64,000 nt of DNA from Phenylobacterium deserti (GCF_003254705.1 NZ_QFYR01000005.1:1-64000); one strand, 5' to 3'; positions 44,654-54,403 are shown, numbered from the stretch's first letter. Notes: generated by a model from the sequence alone, not told the origin. Made by a program: numbers and translations.

Positions 44654-45790
44654 ATGAGCGTCGGCAACTACGCGGCCTTCAGGACCGCCCTTGGCCAATA
44701 TGAGAGCGGCAACAACTACGCCTTCGTCTCGAGCCTCCAGTATCTCGGCCGCTGGCAGTTCAGCGAGGAAAGCCTGAAGGCGGCAGGCTTCTACCAGGGC
44801 GATGCGACCGCCGCTCGGGACTATATCGGCGCGTGGACGCCGCTCGCGGCAAGCTTCGGGGTGAACAGCAAGGCGAGCTTCCTGGCGTCACCCGCCGCGC
44901 AGGACGCAGCCCTGGAGTCCTGGTTCAAGTACGTCGAGAACGACATCCACCAGCTCGGCCTCGAGAAGTACGAAGGCCAGACGCTGAATGGGGTCGCCAT
45001 CACCGGGTCCGGTCTCTACGCCGGGACGCACCTTGTCGGGGTGTGGGCGCTGAAATCCTTTCTGGAGTCCGGCGGGACCAGCGTGCCCCAAGACGGCTAC
45101 GGCACCACCGTCGTGACCTACCTTACGAACTTCGGCGGCTACGACATGCCCTTCTCGTTCAGCCATGCCGCCCCTGACACCCTCGTGGGCGGCGGCGGCG
45201 CCGATCGCCTGTTCGGCGGCGCAGGCGACGACAATCTCTCTGGAGGCGGCGGCTCCAACTACCTGCGTGGCGAGGACGGGAACGACACCTTGATGGGCGG
45301 CGCCGGGTTCGACGACCTGCACGGCAACAAGGGGGACGATCGCATAGACGGCGGCTCTGGCGGGGACGACTGGCTGGTTGGGGGTCAGGGCTCCGACGTC
45401 ATCACCGCCCGCGCCGGCGGCGCGATCCTCTACGGCAACATGGGCGCGGACACGCTGAACGGCGGCTCGGGGTCGGAGATCCTGCGCGGCGGGCAGGATG
45501 ACGACGTGATCTATGGCGGCGGCGGCGCGGACTGGATCAGCGGCGATCGCGGGAGCGACATGCTCTCCGGCGGCTCGGGCGGCGACCTGTTCAACATTTT
45601 CAAGGGCGCTGGTGTGGATCGCGTGCTGGACTTCAACGCCAGCGAAGGCGACCGTGTGCGGATCGAGGCCGGCGCGGGCTACAGCCTGATCGACTCGGGC
45701 ACCGACACTGTCGTAGACCTCGGAGACGGCGATCGCCTAGTGCTTGCCGGCGTGAAGCTGGCGACCTTGCCTGCGGGCTGGATCCTCTAG
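44654..45790 (+). CDS. RTX calcium-binding protein with N-terminal lysozyme-like domain
   Basis: 378 residues. Residues about 8-165 look like a lysozyme/transglycosylase-type domain: QYESGNNYAF gives a catalytic-type Glu17, followed by LGRWQFSEESLKAAGF, which resembles the G-x-YQ/WQ-F motif after the catalytic Glu. Residues about 172-315 contain RTX nonapeptides (GGxGxDxLx: GGGGADRLF, GGAGDDNLS, GGAGFDDLH, GGGGADWIS, GGSGGDLFN), followed by a C-terminal segment (VDRVLDFNASEGDRVRIEA... DRLVLAGV) of the type used for type I secretion. No Sec signal. It is predicted to be exported and to fold on Ca2+ outside. No type I exporter is in the window. Confidence 0.83.
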   Translation: MSVGNYAAFRTALGQYESGNNYAFVSSLQYLGRWQFSEESLKAAGFYQGDATAARDYIGAWTPLAASFGVNSKASFLASPAAQDAALESWFKYVENDIHQLGLEKYEGQTLNGVAITGSGLYAGTHLVGVWALKSFLESGGTSVPQDGYGTTVVTYLTNFGGYDMPFSFSHAAPDTLVGGGGADRLFGGAGDDNLSGGGGSNYLRGEDGNDTLMGGAGFDDLHGNKGDDRIDGGSGGDDWLVGGQGSDVITARAGGAILYGNMGADTLNGGSGSEILRGGQDDDVIYGGGGADWISGDRGSDMLSGGSGGDLFNIFKGAGVDRVLDFNASEGDRVRIEAGAGYSLIDSGTDTVVDLGDGDRLVLAGVKLATLPAGWIL

Positions 45791-46608
45791 GCCGGGCGCC
45801 AGGCGAAAAGCGGTCCGATCAGATACTCCACGACCCGCGCGTCGAGCGGCAGCCCCACCTGCAGCTGATAGACGCCCGCTGGCGCTTCTTCGATCCGTTC
45901 AAGGGGGAACGCGCGCCCGCCTGACCGGGTAGCGTCGAACACCTGCGGCCGCAAGCCGACGGCGAGCCCGCTCACAGGCCCAGCCAGCAGTCCCGCGTCC
46001 CCAACCTCGAAGGGAACGGCCTCGGCGAGCACCCCGTCGGGTCGGGCATAGAGGCCGACGGCATAGACGCGATCAGCCTTGCGCACGACTGCGAAACCCG
46101 CGTGCGTGTGCTTGCGGCGAAGGAGATTGGTCCAATGGGGCGGGCTGCGGCGCCAGATCGCGAAGAGCCGATCAGGCGTGCCCGGCTGCTCCCCGCGGTG
46201 GTAGGCGATGTTCTCGCTCGTCGAACCGAGCGTCGTGCGGCCGATCAGGTTCAGCCGATCTGTGGGATCGAAGCGTTCGGGCGAGAGATGTTCCACATAG
46301 ACGCGCTGGGCCAGGTCGGCGGCGTGAGCGCGTGCGGTGCGCGCCAGCTCATCGTGCCAGATCAGGCTTCCCGCGCCGGCTGCAGCGCGGGCAGCGTTCG
46401 ACCGTTCCAACAGCGCACGGGCGCTCGCCGCATCGAAGCGACCTCCTCCCGCATCCGCAAGCCGCGCCGTCAGGCGCGTGTAGTAGGCGCTCCAGGTGGC
46501 CGCCGGCCGGGCGGTGAGACTGCTCACCGGCGACTGCGCCCATGCCGGCTGGGCCGTCAGCCCTGCGGCTGCGGCCAGGAGGGCTCGGCGCGAGAACCGC
46601 GCCGGCAT
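45787..46608 (-). CDS. Exported CAP-domain (SCP/PR-1/YkwD-like) protein
   Basis: 273 residues. A Tat-like leader (SRRALLAAAAGLTAQPAWAQS) is followed by a CAP domain at about 70-180 with the conserved tetrad region: LERSNAARAAAGAGSLIWHDELARTARAHAADLAQR, HLSPERFDPTDRL, SENIAYHRG, WRRSPPHWTNLL, and THAGFAVVRK. The remaining C-terminus (about 185-273) is a separate beta-rich domain I do not recognise. The start lies two bases after the gmk stop on the same strand, so it may be the last gene of the fab-mltG-yicC-gmk run. Its own stop overlaps the convergent RTX gene by four bases. Confidence 0.83.
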   Translation of the reverse strand: MPARFSRRALLAAAAGLTAQPAWAQSPVSSLTARPAATWSAYYTRLTARLADAGGGRFDAASARALLERSNAARAAAGAGSLIWHDELARTARAHAADLAQRVYVEHLSPERFDPTDRLNLIGRTTLGSTSENIAYHRGEQPGTPDRLFAIWRRSPPHWTNLLRRKHTHAGFAVVRKADRVYAVGLYARPDGVLAEAVPFEVGDAGLLAGPVSGLAVGLRPQVFDATRSGGRAFPLERIEEAPAGVYQLQVGLPLDARVVEYLIGPLFAWRPA

Positions 46609-46610
46609 CC

Positions 46611-47276
46611 CTAGAGCTCTTCGGCCTGCAACGCCTGGACGAAGCCTGGCAGCCAGGGATTTCGCCCCGGCTTCATCCGTTCAGCCCGGTAGATGTGGCT
46701 GAGGTCGGCGTAGGCGCGGTCGAAGTTCTTGTTGACGATGACGTAGTCGTACTCGGCCCAGTGGTTGATTTCCTCGTGGCCGAGCCGCAGGCGCGCTTCC
46801 ATGACTTCGTCACTGTCCTGCGCCCGGGCGCGCAGACGGCGCTGCAGGTCAAGCCAGGAGGGCGGCAGGATGAACACGCGCACGCTGTCGTCGGGCGCGC
46901 TCTCGGCGATCTGACGCGCGCCCTGCCAGTCGATGTCGAACAGGACGTCGTGACCGGCCTCCAGCGCCGCCATGACGGGCGCCTTGGGCGTGCCGTAGAG
47001 GTTGCCGTTCACCGTCGCCCACTCGAGCAATTCGCCCGCGGCGATCATCGCCTCGAACTGCTCGCGCGTCTTGAAGAAGTACTCCCGGCCCTCCTCCTCC
47101 CCCGGGCGTGGCGCACGGGTGGTGGCGGAGATCGACAGGGTAAGGTCGGAATAGTCCGAGACCAGGCGGCGCGACAGCGAGGTCTTGCCTGCGCCTGCCG
47201 GGCTTGAGACCAGCATCAGCAGGCCGCGCCGGACCGTCTCCCAAGGCTTGGCTGACGGATCGTCGGCGCCGCTCAT
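46611..47276 (-). CDS. gmk: Guanylate kinase
   Basis: 221 residues. P-loop SSPAGAGKTSLSR (24-36), GMP-binding SISATTRAPRPGEEEGREYFF and GELLEWATVNGNLYGTPK, then LFDIDWQGARQI. It catalyses ATP + GMP to ADP + GDP in the cytoplasm. ATG 47276, with yicC ending 6 bases upstream. The yicC-gmk pairing is widespread in proteobacteria. Confidence 0.97.
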   Translation of the reverse strand: MSGADDPSAKPWETVRRGLLMLVSSPAGAGKTSLSRRLVSDYSDLTLSISATTRAPRPGEEEGREYFFKTREQFEAMIAAGELLEWATVNGNLYGTPKAPVMAALEAGHDVLFDIDWQGARQIAESAPDDSVRVFILPPSWLDLQRRLRARAQDSDEVMEARLRLGHEEINHWAEYDYVIVNKNFDRAYADLSHIYRAERMKPGRNPWLPGFVQALQAEEL

Positions 47277-47282
47277 CGTTTG

Positions 47283-48164
47283 CTACTCCACATTCTGAAC
47301 CTGTTCGCGGAACTGCTCGATCGTGGCCTTCAGTTCCAGGCCGACAGCAGTCAGCGCTGAGAGGGCCGACTTCGAGCACAGCGTGTTGGCTTCGCGCATG
47401 AACTCCTGGGTCAGGAAGTCCAGCCGCCGGCCGACCGCCGCATCCGAGCCGACCAGCGCGCGGGCCGCTTCGATGTGACCGGCCAGCCTGTCGAGCTCCT
47501 CGCGCACATCGGCTTTCACGGCGAGGGCTGCGGCCTCCTGCACGATGCGCTCAGGCGTGGCCGCTTCGCCGGCGAGCTCCGTAAGGCGGCGCTCGAAACG
47601 TTCCTTGATGATGGCCGGCTGGCCGCCAGCTTCCGCTTCGGCTTGCGCCGTCAAGGCGGCGATGCGGTCCAGCAGGCCAGTGAGCACGCCCGTCAGACTG
47701 CTGCCCTCCTCCCGACGCGCTGCGGCCAGTCCGTCCAGCGCAGACAGAATGGAGGCGCCGATGGCCGCTTCCAGTTCGGCGAGAGCCTCAGCCTCCAGGG
47801 CCGTTTCGTCCGCCTCGATGACGCCGCGCAGCGACAGCAGTCCGTCCAGGCTTGGGGCGCGGACCATGCCGGTGGCCACGTAAGGGCCGCCTGCCTTCAG
47901 GTAGGCTTCCAGCTGCTGGACGTTGACCCGCACCGCCCCGGCGCCTTCCGCCCGCTTGGCCTGGACTCCGACAGTCAGCTGGCCGCGCTGGAAGCGGGCC
48001 TGGGCGCCCTCGCGAGCCGTACGCTCGAGCCCGTCGAAGCCGGGCGGCCCACGGAAGCGGACCTCCAGGTTGCGGCCGTTGACCGAGCGGGCTTCCACCG
48101 CCCAAGTCCAGGAGCCGTGGGCGCCCTCGGCGCGACCAAAGCCCGTCATCCCGGAAATCGGCAC
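47283..48164 (-). CDS. yicC: YicC family endoribonuclease-like protein
   Basis: 293 residues, full length for the family. An N-terminal MTGFGRAEG block and RSVNGRNLEVRFRGP are followed by a long central helical region and a C-terminal DUF1732 part (ERFERRLTEL, KADVREELDRLAGHIEAARAL, GRRLDFLTQEFMREANTLCSKS). YicC proteins are metal-dependent endoribonucleases in studied bacteria. The start is GTG 48164 with GAGGAGG 5 bases upstream; an internal ATG 48149 is less well placed. It lies 10 bases after mltG. Confidence 0.94.
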   Translation of the reverse strand: MPISGMTGFGRAEGAHGSWTWAVEARSVNGRNLEVRFRGPPGFDGLERTAREGAQARFQRGQLTVGVQAKRAEGAGAVRVNVQQLEAYLKAGGPYVATGMVRAPSLDGLLSLRGVIEADETALEAEALAELEAAIGASILSALDGLAAARREEGSSLTGVLTGLLDRIAALTAQAEAEAGGQPAIIKERFERRLTELAGEAATPERIVQEAAALAVKADVREELDRLAGHIEAARALVGSDAAVGRRLDFLTQEFMREANTLCSKSALSALTAVGLELKATIEQFREQVQNVE

Positions 48165-48174
48165 TCGGACCTCC

Positions 48175-49223
48175 TCAGCGGCCGGCGGCAGGCGCAGCGG
48201 CGGCGGCCTGCTGGCGTTCGATGGCGCGCCAGCGAGCGACGTTGCGCTGGTGCTGTTCGTAGGTCGCAGCGAAGGCGTGGCCGCCGTCTCCGCTGGCTAC
48301 GAAATACAGTTCATTGGTGCTGGGCGGATTGAGCACGGCCTCGATGGCGGCGCGGCCGGGGTTGGCGATGGGCGTGGGGGGCAGGCCGGGCACCCGGTAG
48401 GTGTTGTAGGGGGTCGGCGTGTCGAGTTCGGAGCGGGTGATGCCGCGGCCGAGCGCGCGGCCTTTCGATACACCGTAAATCACTGTGGGGTCGCTCTGCA
48501 GCGGCATGCCCTGGCGCAGGCGGTTGATATAGACCGCGGCGATGCGGGGCCGCTCGGCCGGGACGGCGGTTTCCTTTTCCACGATGGAGGCCAAGGTCAG
48601 GGCCTCCTGCTGGGTCGTGAAGGGCAAGCCCATCTGGCGGTTCGGCCAGAGCTGGGCGAGGAGCTGCTCCTGGGCCCGGCGCATGCGGGCGATCACGGCG
48701 CTGCGGTCGTCGCCGCGCTGCACCTGGTAGGTGTCGGGCAGCAGCGAACCTTCCGGCGGCGCGACGGCGGTCCCGACGAGCACGGGTTGGGCGTTCACCG
48801 CCTCGGCGGCCATTTCGCTGGTCCAGCCTTCGGGCACGGTGATCATGTGGCGCACGACCCGACCGGCGCGGATATCCGCCAGGATGCGGCCCATGGAGGC
48901 GGCGCTGCGGACTTCGTACTCGCCGGCCTTCAGGCTGCTGGCGGCGCCGGTCAGCTTGGCGGCCACGACGAACAGAGCCTGGCTGCGGATGACGCCGGCG
49001 TCCTTGAGCTGACCTGCGATGGCGGCGAGGCCGGAGCCGCGCTCCAGCACCACCGTCGTCACCTCGCCCTCGCGCGCCCGGGGCCCGGGCCCGCCGTAGT
49101 TCCAGATGACCCAGCCGCCGGCCAGAACGGCCAGTGCGATCAGAGTGGTCGCAACCGCGCCCGCCATACGCAGCGGGCCTTGCTCCTTGCGGACGGGGCG
49201 GCGGCGTTTGCGGCGGGCGGGGC

Positions 49224-49227
<4 letters not shown>
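48175..49227 (-). CDS. mltG: Endolytic peptidoglycan transglycosylase MltG
   Basis: 350 residues. Short cytoplasmic Arg/Lys-rich N-terminus (RRKRRRPVRK), one membrane helix (about 22-43), a LysM-like segment (about 55-115), and the YceG/MltG catalytic domain with the diagnostic LASIVEKET (catalytic Glu217), RRGLPLQSDPTVIYG-type LRQGMPLQSDPTVIYG, SPYNTY-like TPYNTYRVPGLPPTPIANPG and TNELYFVASGDGGHAF. It cleaves nascent glycan strands at the inner membrane. The start is GTG 49227, overlapping the fabF stop by four bases. Confidence 0.96.
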
Positions 49228-50507
<1,280 letters not shown>

Positions 50508-50591
50508 CAACGATCCTCAAACGAAGACCGCCGCGGCTCGGGGACTTCCCTAAGCGACGCGGCGGCCAAATTGCTGAGCGAATTGTTGGGC

Positions 50592-50831
50592 TTAGGCGCC
50601 CAGGCGCTCCTGGATGAACTTCACCGCATCGCCGACGGTCTGAATGTGCTCAGCCGCGTCGTCGGGGATTTCGATGTCGAATTCTTCTTCGAAGGCCATC
50701 ACCAGCTCGACGTTGTCGAGGCTGTCGGCGCCCAGGTCGTCGATGAAGCTGGCCTTCTCGGTGACCTTTTCGGGATCGGCGTCGAGGTGCTCGATGACGA
50801 TCTTACGGACGCGTTCAAGGACGTCGGACAT
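50592..50831 (-). CDS. acpP: Acyl carrier protein
   Basis: 79 residues, strongly acidic four-helix protein. The phosphopantetheine attachment site is Ser37 in [15 protein letters not shown]. It carries growing acyl chains for FabD/G/F encoded alongside. The start at 50831 follows a 114-bp gap after fabG, which may contain an additional promoter for this abundant protein; an 84-bp gap precedes fabF. Confidence 0.98.
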   Translation of the reverse strand: MSDVLERVRKIVIEHLDADPEKVTEKASFIDDLGADSLDNVELVMAFEEEFDIEIPDDAAEHIQTVGDAVKFIQERLGA

Positions 50832-50945
50832 TAGGTAGGTCCCTCAGGGCTTAGTCAGGCTTTTAGTTCGACGACGGCGACCTTCGAGTCAACCATCGCA
50901 GCGGTTCGGCCGCCGGGTAGCACAGTCCTCCCAGCGAGGCGAGCG

Positions 50946-51686
50946 TCAGATCATCACCATGCCGCCATTCACGTGCAGGGTCTGCCCCGTGACATAGGCG
51001 GCCTCGCTGCTGGCGAGGAACACGCAGGCGGAAGCGATCTCCTTGCCGGCGCCCAGACGCCCCATCGGAATGGTCGACATGATCTGGGTCTTCTGCTGCT
51101 CGTTCAGGCTGTCGGTCATCGGACTTTCGATGAAGCCGGGTGCGACGCAGTTCACGGTGATTCCGCGGCTGGCGACTTCCTGAGCCAGCGCCTTGGAGAA
51201 GCCGATCATGCCGGCCTTGGAAGCGGCGTAGTTGGCCTGGCCCGGATTGCCCATCACGCCCACAACCGAGGTGATGCCGATGATGCGGCCGGAGCGGCGG
51301 CGCATCATGCCCTTGGTGGCCGCGCGGCAGAGGCGGAAGTAGCTCTCCAGGTTGACCTTGATCACGGTCTCCCAGTCCTCGTCCTTCATGCGAAGAAGCA
51401 GGCCGTCCTTGGTGATGCCGGCGTTGGCCACCAGGATGTCCAGAGGCGCCCCGGCGGCGGCCTCGGCGGCTCCCACCAGGCCGTCGACGGCGGCGGCGTC
51501 CGAGAGGTTGGCGGCGGCCACGGAGGTCCGCTCGCCGAGCTCGGAAGCGAGCTCCTGCAGGACCGCCTCACGCGTGCCGGACAGCACCACATGCGCGCCT
51601 TGCGCATGCAGCGCCCGGGCGATCTCGGCGCCAATGCCGCCGGTCGCACCGGTGACGAGGGCGGTCTTGCCGGTCAGATCGAACAT
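50946..51686 (-). CDS. fabG: 3-oxoacyl-ACP reductase
   Basis: 246 residues, classical SDR: TGATGGIGAEIA (12-23, NADPH binding), NAGITKDGLLLRM (88-100, FabG-type), catalytic S140, Y153 and K157 (YAASK), and C-terminal YVTGQTLHVNGGMVMI. Reduces beta-ketoacyl-ACP. Sits 16 bases downstream of fabD. Confidence 0.97.
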   Translation of the reverse strand: MFDLTGKTALVTGATGGIGAEIARALHAQGAHVVLSGTREAVLQELASELGERTSVAAANLSDAAAVDGLVGAAEAAAGAPLDILVANAGITKDGLLLRMKDEDWETVIKVNLESYFRLCRAATKGMMRRRSGRIIGITSVVGVMGNPGQANYAASKAGMIGFSKALAQEVASRGITVNCVAPGFIESPMTDSLNEQQKTQIMSTIPMGRLGAGKEIASACVFLASSEAAYVTGQTLHVNGGMVMI

Positions 51687-51702
51687 TGGGCTTCCTTGTT
51701 CC

Positions 51703-52647
51703 TTAGAGAGACTTGGCGAAGGCTTCGAGGTCGGCCGGCGCGTTCAGCGGCGTGGCCTCGGCGTCCGGCGCAATGCGCTTGATCATGCCCGAAAGCACCT
51801 TGCCGGAGCCGGCCTCGGCGAAACGGGTGACCCCGCCCTCCCCGGCCATCCAGAGGACGCTTTCGCGCCAGCGCACCCGGCCGGTGACCTGCTCGACCAG
51901 CAAGCGCCGGATCTCCTCCGGATCGTGGGTCGGCCGGGCCGTGACGTTGGCCACCACCGGCGCACGCGGCGCGGAGATGGCGGCGGCGGCGAGCGCTTCG
52001 GCCATTTCGTCGGCGGCCGGCTGCATCAGCGGACAATGGAAGGGCGCGGATACGTTGAGCGGAATGGCGCGGGCGCCGAGCTCCTTGGCCTTTTCGATGG
52101 CCCGGTCCACCGCCGCCTTGGCGCCGGAGATGACCACGTTGCCCTGGTTGTTGTCGTTGGCGACGACGCAAACGCCCAGCTCCGCGCCAGCTTCCGCGGC
52201 GGCTTCGGCCAGAGCGACATCGGTCTTGGGGCCGATCAGCGAGGCCATCGCCCCTGCCCCGACCGGAACGGCGCGCTGCATCGCCTGGCCGCGCAGCTTT
52301 AGCAGGCGCGCGGTGTCGGACAGGGACAGGGCGCCGGCAGCGGCCAGAGCCGAGTACTCGCCGAGGCTGTGACCGGCCACGAACGCGGCCTTGTCGATCG
52401 AGACGCCAAACTCGCGCTCCAGCGTGCGGGTGACCGCAAGGCTCACGGCCATTAGCGCCGGCTGGGCGTTCTCGGTCAGGGTGAGCTGGTCTTCCGGTCC
52501 TTCACGCATCAGGCGGAGTAGATGCTCGCCCAAGGCGTCGTCGACCTCCTGGAACACCTCGCGCGCGGGAGCGAAGGCTTCGGCGAGGTCGGCGCCCATG
52601 CCGACAGCCTGGCTGCCCTGCCCGGGGAAGATGAAGGCGAGGCTCAT
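51703..52647 (-). CDS. fabD: Malonyl-CoA:ACP transacylase
   Basis: 314 residues. IFPGQGSQAVGMG at the N-terminus, nucleophile S94 in GHSLGEYSAL, and FHCPLMQPA with the catalytic His, followed by NVTARP. ATG 52647 gives the standard FabD N-terminus and has CGGAG upstream; the in-frame extension upstream is promoter DNA. First gene of the fab operon, with a good promoter match at 52683-52711. Confidence 0.97.
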   Translation of the reverse strand: MSLAFIFPGQGSQAVGMGADLAEAFAPAREVFQEVDDALGEHLLRLMREGPEDQLTLTENAQPALMAVSLAVTRTLEREFGVSIDKAAFVAGHSLGEYSALAAAGALSLSDTARLLKLRGQAMQRAVPVGAGAMASLIGPKTDVALAEAAAEAGAELGVCVVANDNNQGNVVISGAKAAVDRAIEKAKELGARAIPLNVSAPFHCPLMQPAADEMAEALAAAAISAPRAPVVANVTARPTHDPEEIRRLLVEQVTGRVRWRESVLWMAGEGGVTRFAEAGSGKVLSGMIKRIAPDAEATPLNAPADLEAFAKSL

Positions 52648-52682
52648 GAGCGGCTCCGTCTCGTGTTGATTCAGGACGGCGA

Positions 52683-52711
52683 GGGTTAGGGGATAAGAAA
52701 AGACCCGGCAA
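52683..52711 (-). promoter_or_regulatory. Predicted housekeeping promoter of the fab operon
   Basis: On the minus strand, TTGCCGG (52711-52705) is followed after 14 bases by CCTAACCC (52690-52683). This fits the Caulobacter sigma-70 consensus TTGACGS-N10-14-GCTANAWC with few mismatches, and lies 36 bases before the fabD ATG. Confidence 0.6.
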
Positions 52712-53019
52712 GCGTGACCGCTACCGCCCCCAAGCACCCGCATTCCGAGCGCCGGCCAAGAATTTCGCGCAACCGGCCCGGGAGCGCCGTCTTACTCACA
52801 AATACTCATGATGGTCTTCATCGCGCGTATTGTCGCAGATCACCGGTCGCCGGCAGGAACTGGTGGCCAGCAACCTTGGCCGTGTGCCAGATCGGAACAG
52901 GCGACGACGCTTCGGTTAACAGAGGGCGCGCCGCCGAGCGGGAGGGGAAACCGGCTCGCGTCGGAGAGGATCGGCTGTTCGAAGCCGGGACTCTCAAGGG
53001 CGCAACGGAGGGAAAACAC

Positions 53020-53035
53020 TGGCACAGCCGTTGCA
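53020..53035 (+). promoter_or_regulatory. Candidate sigma-54 promoter for the fimbria-like operon
   Basis: TGGCAC-N5-TTGCA, with exactly ten bases between the invariant GG (-24) and GC (-12). This matches the RpoN consensus TGGCACG-N4-TTGC closely. The start of transcription would be about 53046, giving a ~290-base leader. By-eye match. Confidence 0.45.
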
Positions 53036-53153
53036 GAGCAGGCCGGGTCAGGATCGACTTGGGAGAACATCGACCGATCTGAACGCCTAGGCCGCAGTAC
53101 TGTTCGGCCGACCGCAAACCTTGACGAGCATGGTTAGCCCACTGGAAACAACC

Positions 53154-53182
53154 TTGACAGTGGCATACCACGGTTCTAGAGG
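53154..53182 (+). promoter_or_regulatory. Candidate sigma-70 promoter for the fimbria-like operon
   Basis: TTGACAG (53154-53160), 14-base spacer, TCTAGAGG (53175-53182): one mismatch to TTGACGS and CTA-N-A retained from GCTANAWC. Transcription would start near 53190, about 145 bases before the first ATG. Confidence 0.45.
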
Positions 53183-53189
53183 GGCGCGG

Positions 53190-53204
53190 CTAATCAGCGG
53201 TTAA
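53190..53204 (+). promoter_or_regulatory. Candidate CtrA-binding site
   Basis: CTAA-N7-TTAA, seven of eight positions of the CtrA full site TTAA-N7-TTAA, at the predicted start of the sigma-70 promoter. This would place the operon under cell-cycle control if real. Confidence 0.35.
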
Positions 53205-53335
53205 GACGAAGACTACCACCTGAACTCGCGTAAGTGTCCGAGACACACGAACAACGGGTTTGGGAAAGATCAAAGTCTTCGCCAAGACCAAGTGTCAGTT
53301 TCCATCACAATCCACTTCAGACCACCGGGGCAACC

Positions 53336-53854
53336 ATGACCACCCTCCGCAACCTGCTTCTCGGCGCTGTGAGCGCTACCATCGCGATGACCGTGGCAGG
53401 CGCCGCGGCGGCTCAGTCCTCGCCGGCCACCGGCTCGGCCACGATCAGCGCGACCATCCAGTCGCCGATTACGGTCGCGACCACCAGCAACCTGGTGTTT
53501 GGCACGATCATCAAGCCGCAGTCCGGCTCCAGCACCGTCGCGATCACGGCCGCCGGGCCAAGCGCTCTGTCGGGCGGCGCGGTCCGCGCCAGCGGCAGCG
53601 CCACCCCGACCCCGGCGGTCTTTACGGTTACGACGCCGGCCGGCACGAAGATCACGCCGAACACCACCGTCGAAGGCACGATCACCACCCTCGCCGGTTG
53701 GGCTTTCGACGCTTCCGCCAACCCGAATGGAACGCAGATCGTCACCAGCGCCGCCACTCACCAGCTGAAGTACGGCGGTTCGTTCACCGTCAGCGATGCG
53801 ACCGCCAATGGGGTCTACGCGGGTACGATCAGCCTGACCGTCAACTACGAGTAA
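53336..53854 (+). CDS. DUF4402-type exported fimbrial subunit (probable major subunit)
   Basis: 172 residues with a signal peptide (about 1-26, ending AAAAQS). The mature protein is small, Thr/Ser/Ala-rich and beta-strand-rich, with no Cys. SATISATIQSPITVATTSNLVFGTIIKPQSGSST and the C-terminal GVYAGTISLTVNYE match the DUF4402 pattern, which resembles chaperone-usher pilins. It is the first gene before a chaperone and usher, and is followed by a strong hairpin, consistent with a highly expressed subunit. ATG 53336 follows GGGG. Function as pilin is inferred from context. Confidence 0.8.
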   Translation: MTTLRNLLLGAVSATIAMTVAGAAAAQSSPATGSATISATIQSPITVATTSNLVFGTIIKPQSGSSTVAITAAGPSALSGGAVRASGSATPTPAVFTVTTPAGTKITPNTTVEGTITTLAGWAFDASANPNGTQIVTSAATHQLKYGGSFTVSDATANGVYAGTISLTVNYE

Positions 53855-53864
53855 GAGACGATCG

Positions 53865-53892
53865 GCGGAGAGGTGACGGTTCACCTCTCCGC
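53865..53892 (+). terminator. Intercistronic hairpin after the first subunit gene
   Basis: A perfect 12-bp stem GCGGAGAGGTGA / TCACCTCTCCGC with loop CGGT, 10 bases after the stop. No T-run, so it is more likely an attenuator or 3'-exonuclease block that raises subunit mRNA over downstream genes. Confidence 0.65.
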
Positions 53893-53920
53893 AACATCGC
53901 CGCGTTCAATCTAGGTCGAG

Positions 53921-54403
53921 ATGAGACTGCTTCCCGCCTTCTTCGCCGTTTCGCTCGCCGCTGCGCTGCCCAGCGCCGCCGCGCATGCGGACACGCGCAC
54001 CGGGGAAGCCACGATCACCGCGGTGATCCGCGACTCGGCCGGGGTGAACCTCGTCACCCCCTTCGTCATTCCGCGCGTGGCGGTTCGCGCGGTGAGCACC
54101 CGCGCCGCGCAGTCGGTGCGCACCGCCGCCTCCGCCCGCTCCGTCACCGCGAGCAACGCCACTTTAACCATTCGCGGCCAAGCTGGCGCCGCGATGTCCA
54201 TGGCCGTGCCTGAGACGTTCACGGTGGTTCGCGCTGGGGGCAGCGAAGCCTTCATCGTGACGACCAATTCGGATGCCGGGGGCGTCCTGGGCGGCGACAC
54301 CATGAGCATCAATGTCGGCGGCGATATCGATCTCGCCGGCGGGGACAATCTCGTCCCGGGGCCCTACGCGGGCTTGCTCCTGCTCGTGGTGCAATACAAT
54401 TGA
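53921..54403 (+). CDS. DUF4402-like exported protein 2 (probable minor subunit)
   Basis: 160 residues with a signal peptide (about 1-23, ending AHADT). GEATITAVIRDSAGVNLVTPFVIPRVAVRAV and the C-terminal GPYAGLLLLVVQYN parallel the first subunit's start and end, so it is probably a diverged homologue. Mature part lacks Cys. Start ATG 53921 is 29 bases after the hairpin. Its stop overlaps the next start (TTGA). Role as minor pilin or adaptor is inferred. Confidence 0.72.
   Translation: MRLLPAFFAVSLAAALPSAAAHADTRTGEATITAVIRDSAGVNLVTPFVIPRVAVRAVSTRAAQSVRTAASARSVTASNATLTIRGQAGAAMSMAVPETFTVVRAGGSEAFIVTTNSDAGGVLGGDTMSINVGGDIDLAGGDNLVPGPYAGLLLLVVQYN

Larger units (their letters stand above)
52648..53335. 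other. 688-bp divergent region between fabD and the fimbria-like operon
   Basis: No credible protein gene. It contains the fabD promoter at the left and, toward the right, matches to sigma-54, sigma-70 and CtrA elements annotated separately. The leader before the first DUF4402 gene may be 145-290 bases, depending on which promoter is used. Confidence 0.6.

Noticed and set aside
52714-53137. Short overlapping frames in the fabD/fimbria-like intergenic region
   Set aside because: No ribosome site, no hydrophobic or domain pattern, and they cross the promoter candidates.
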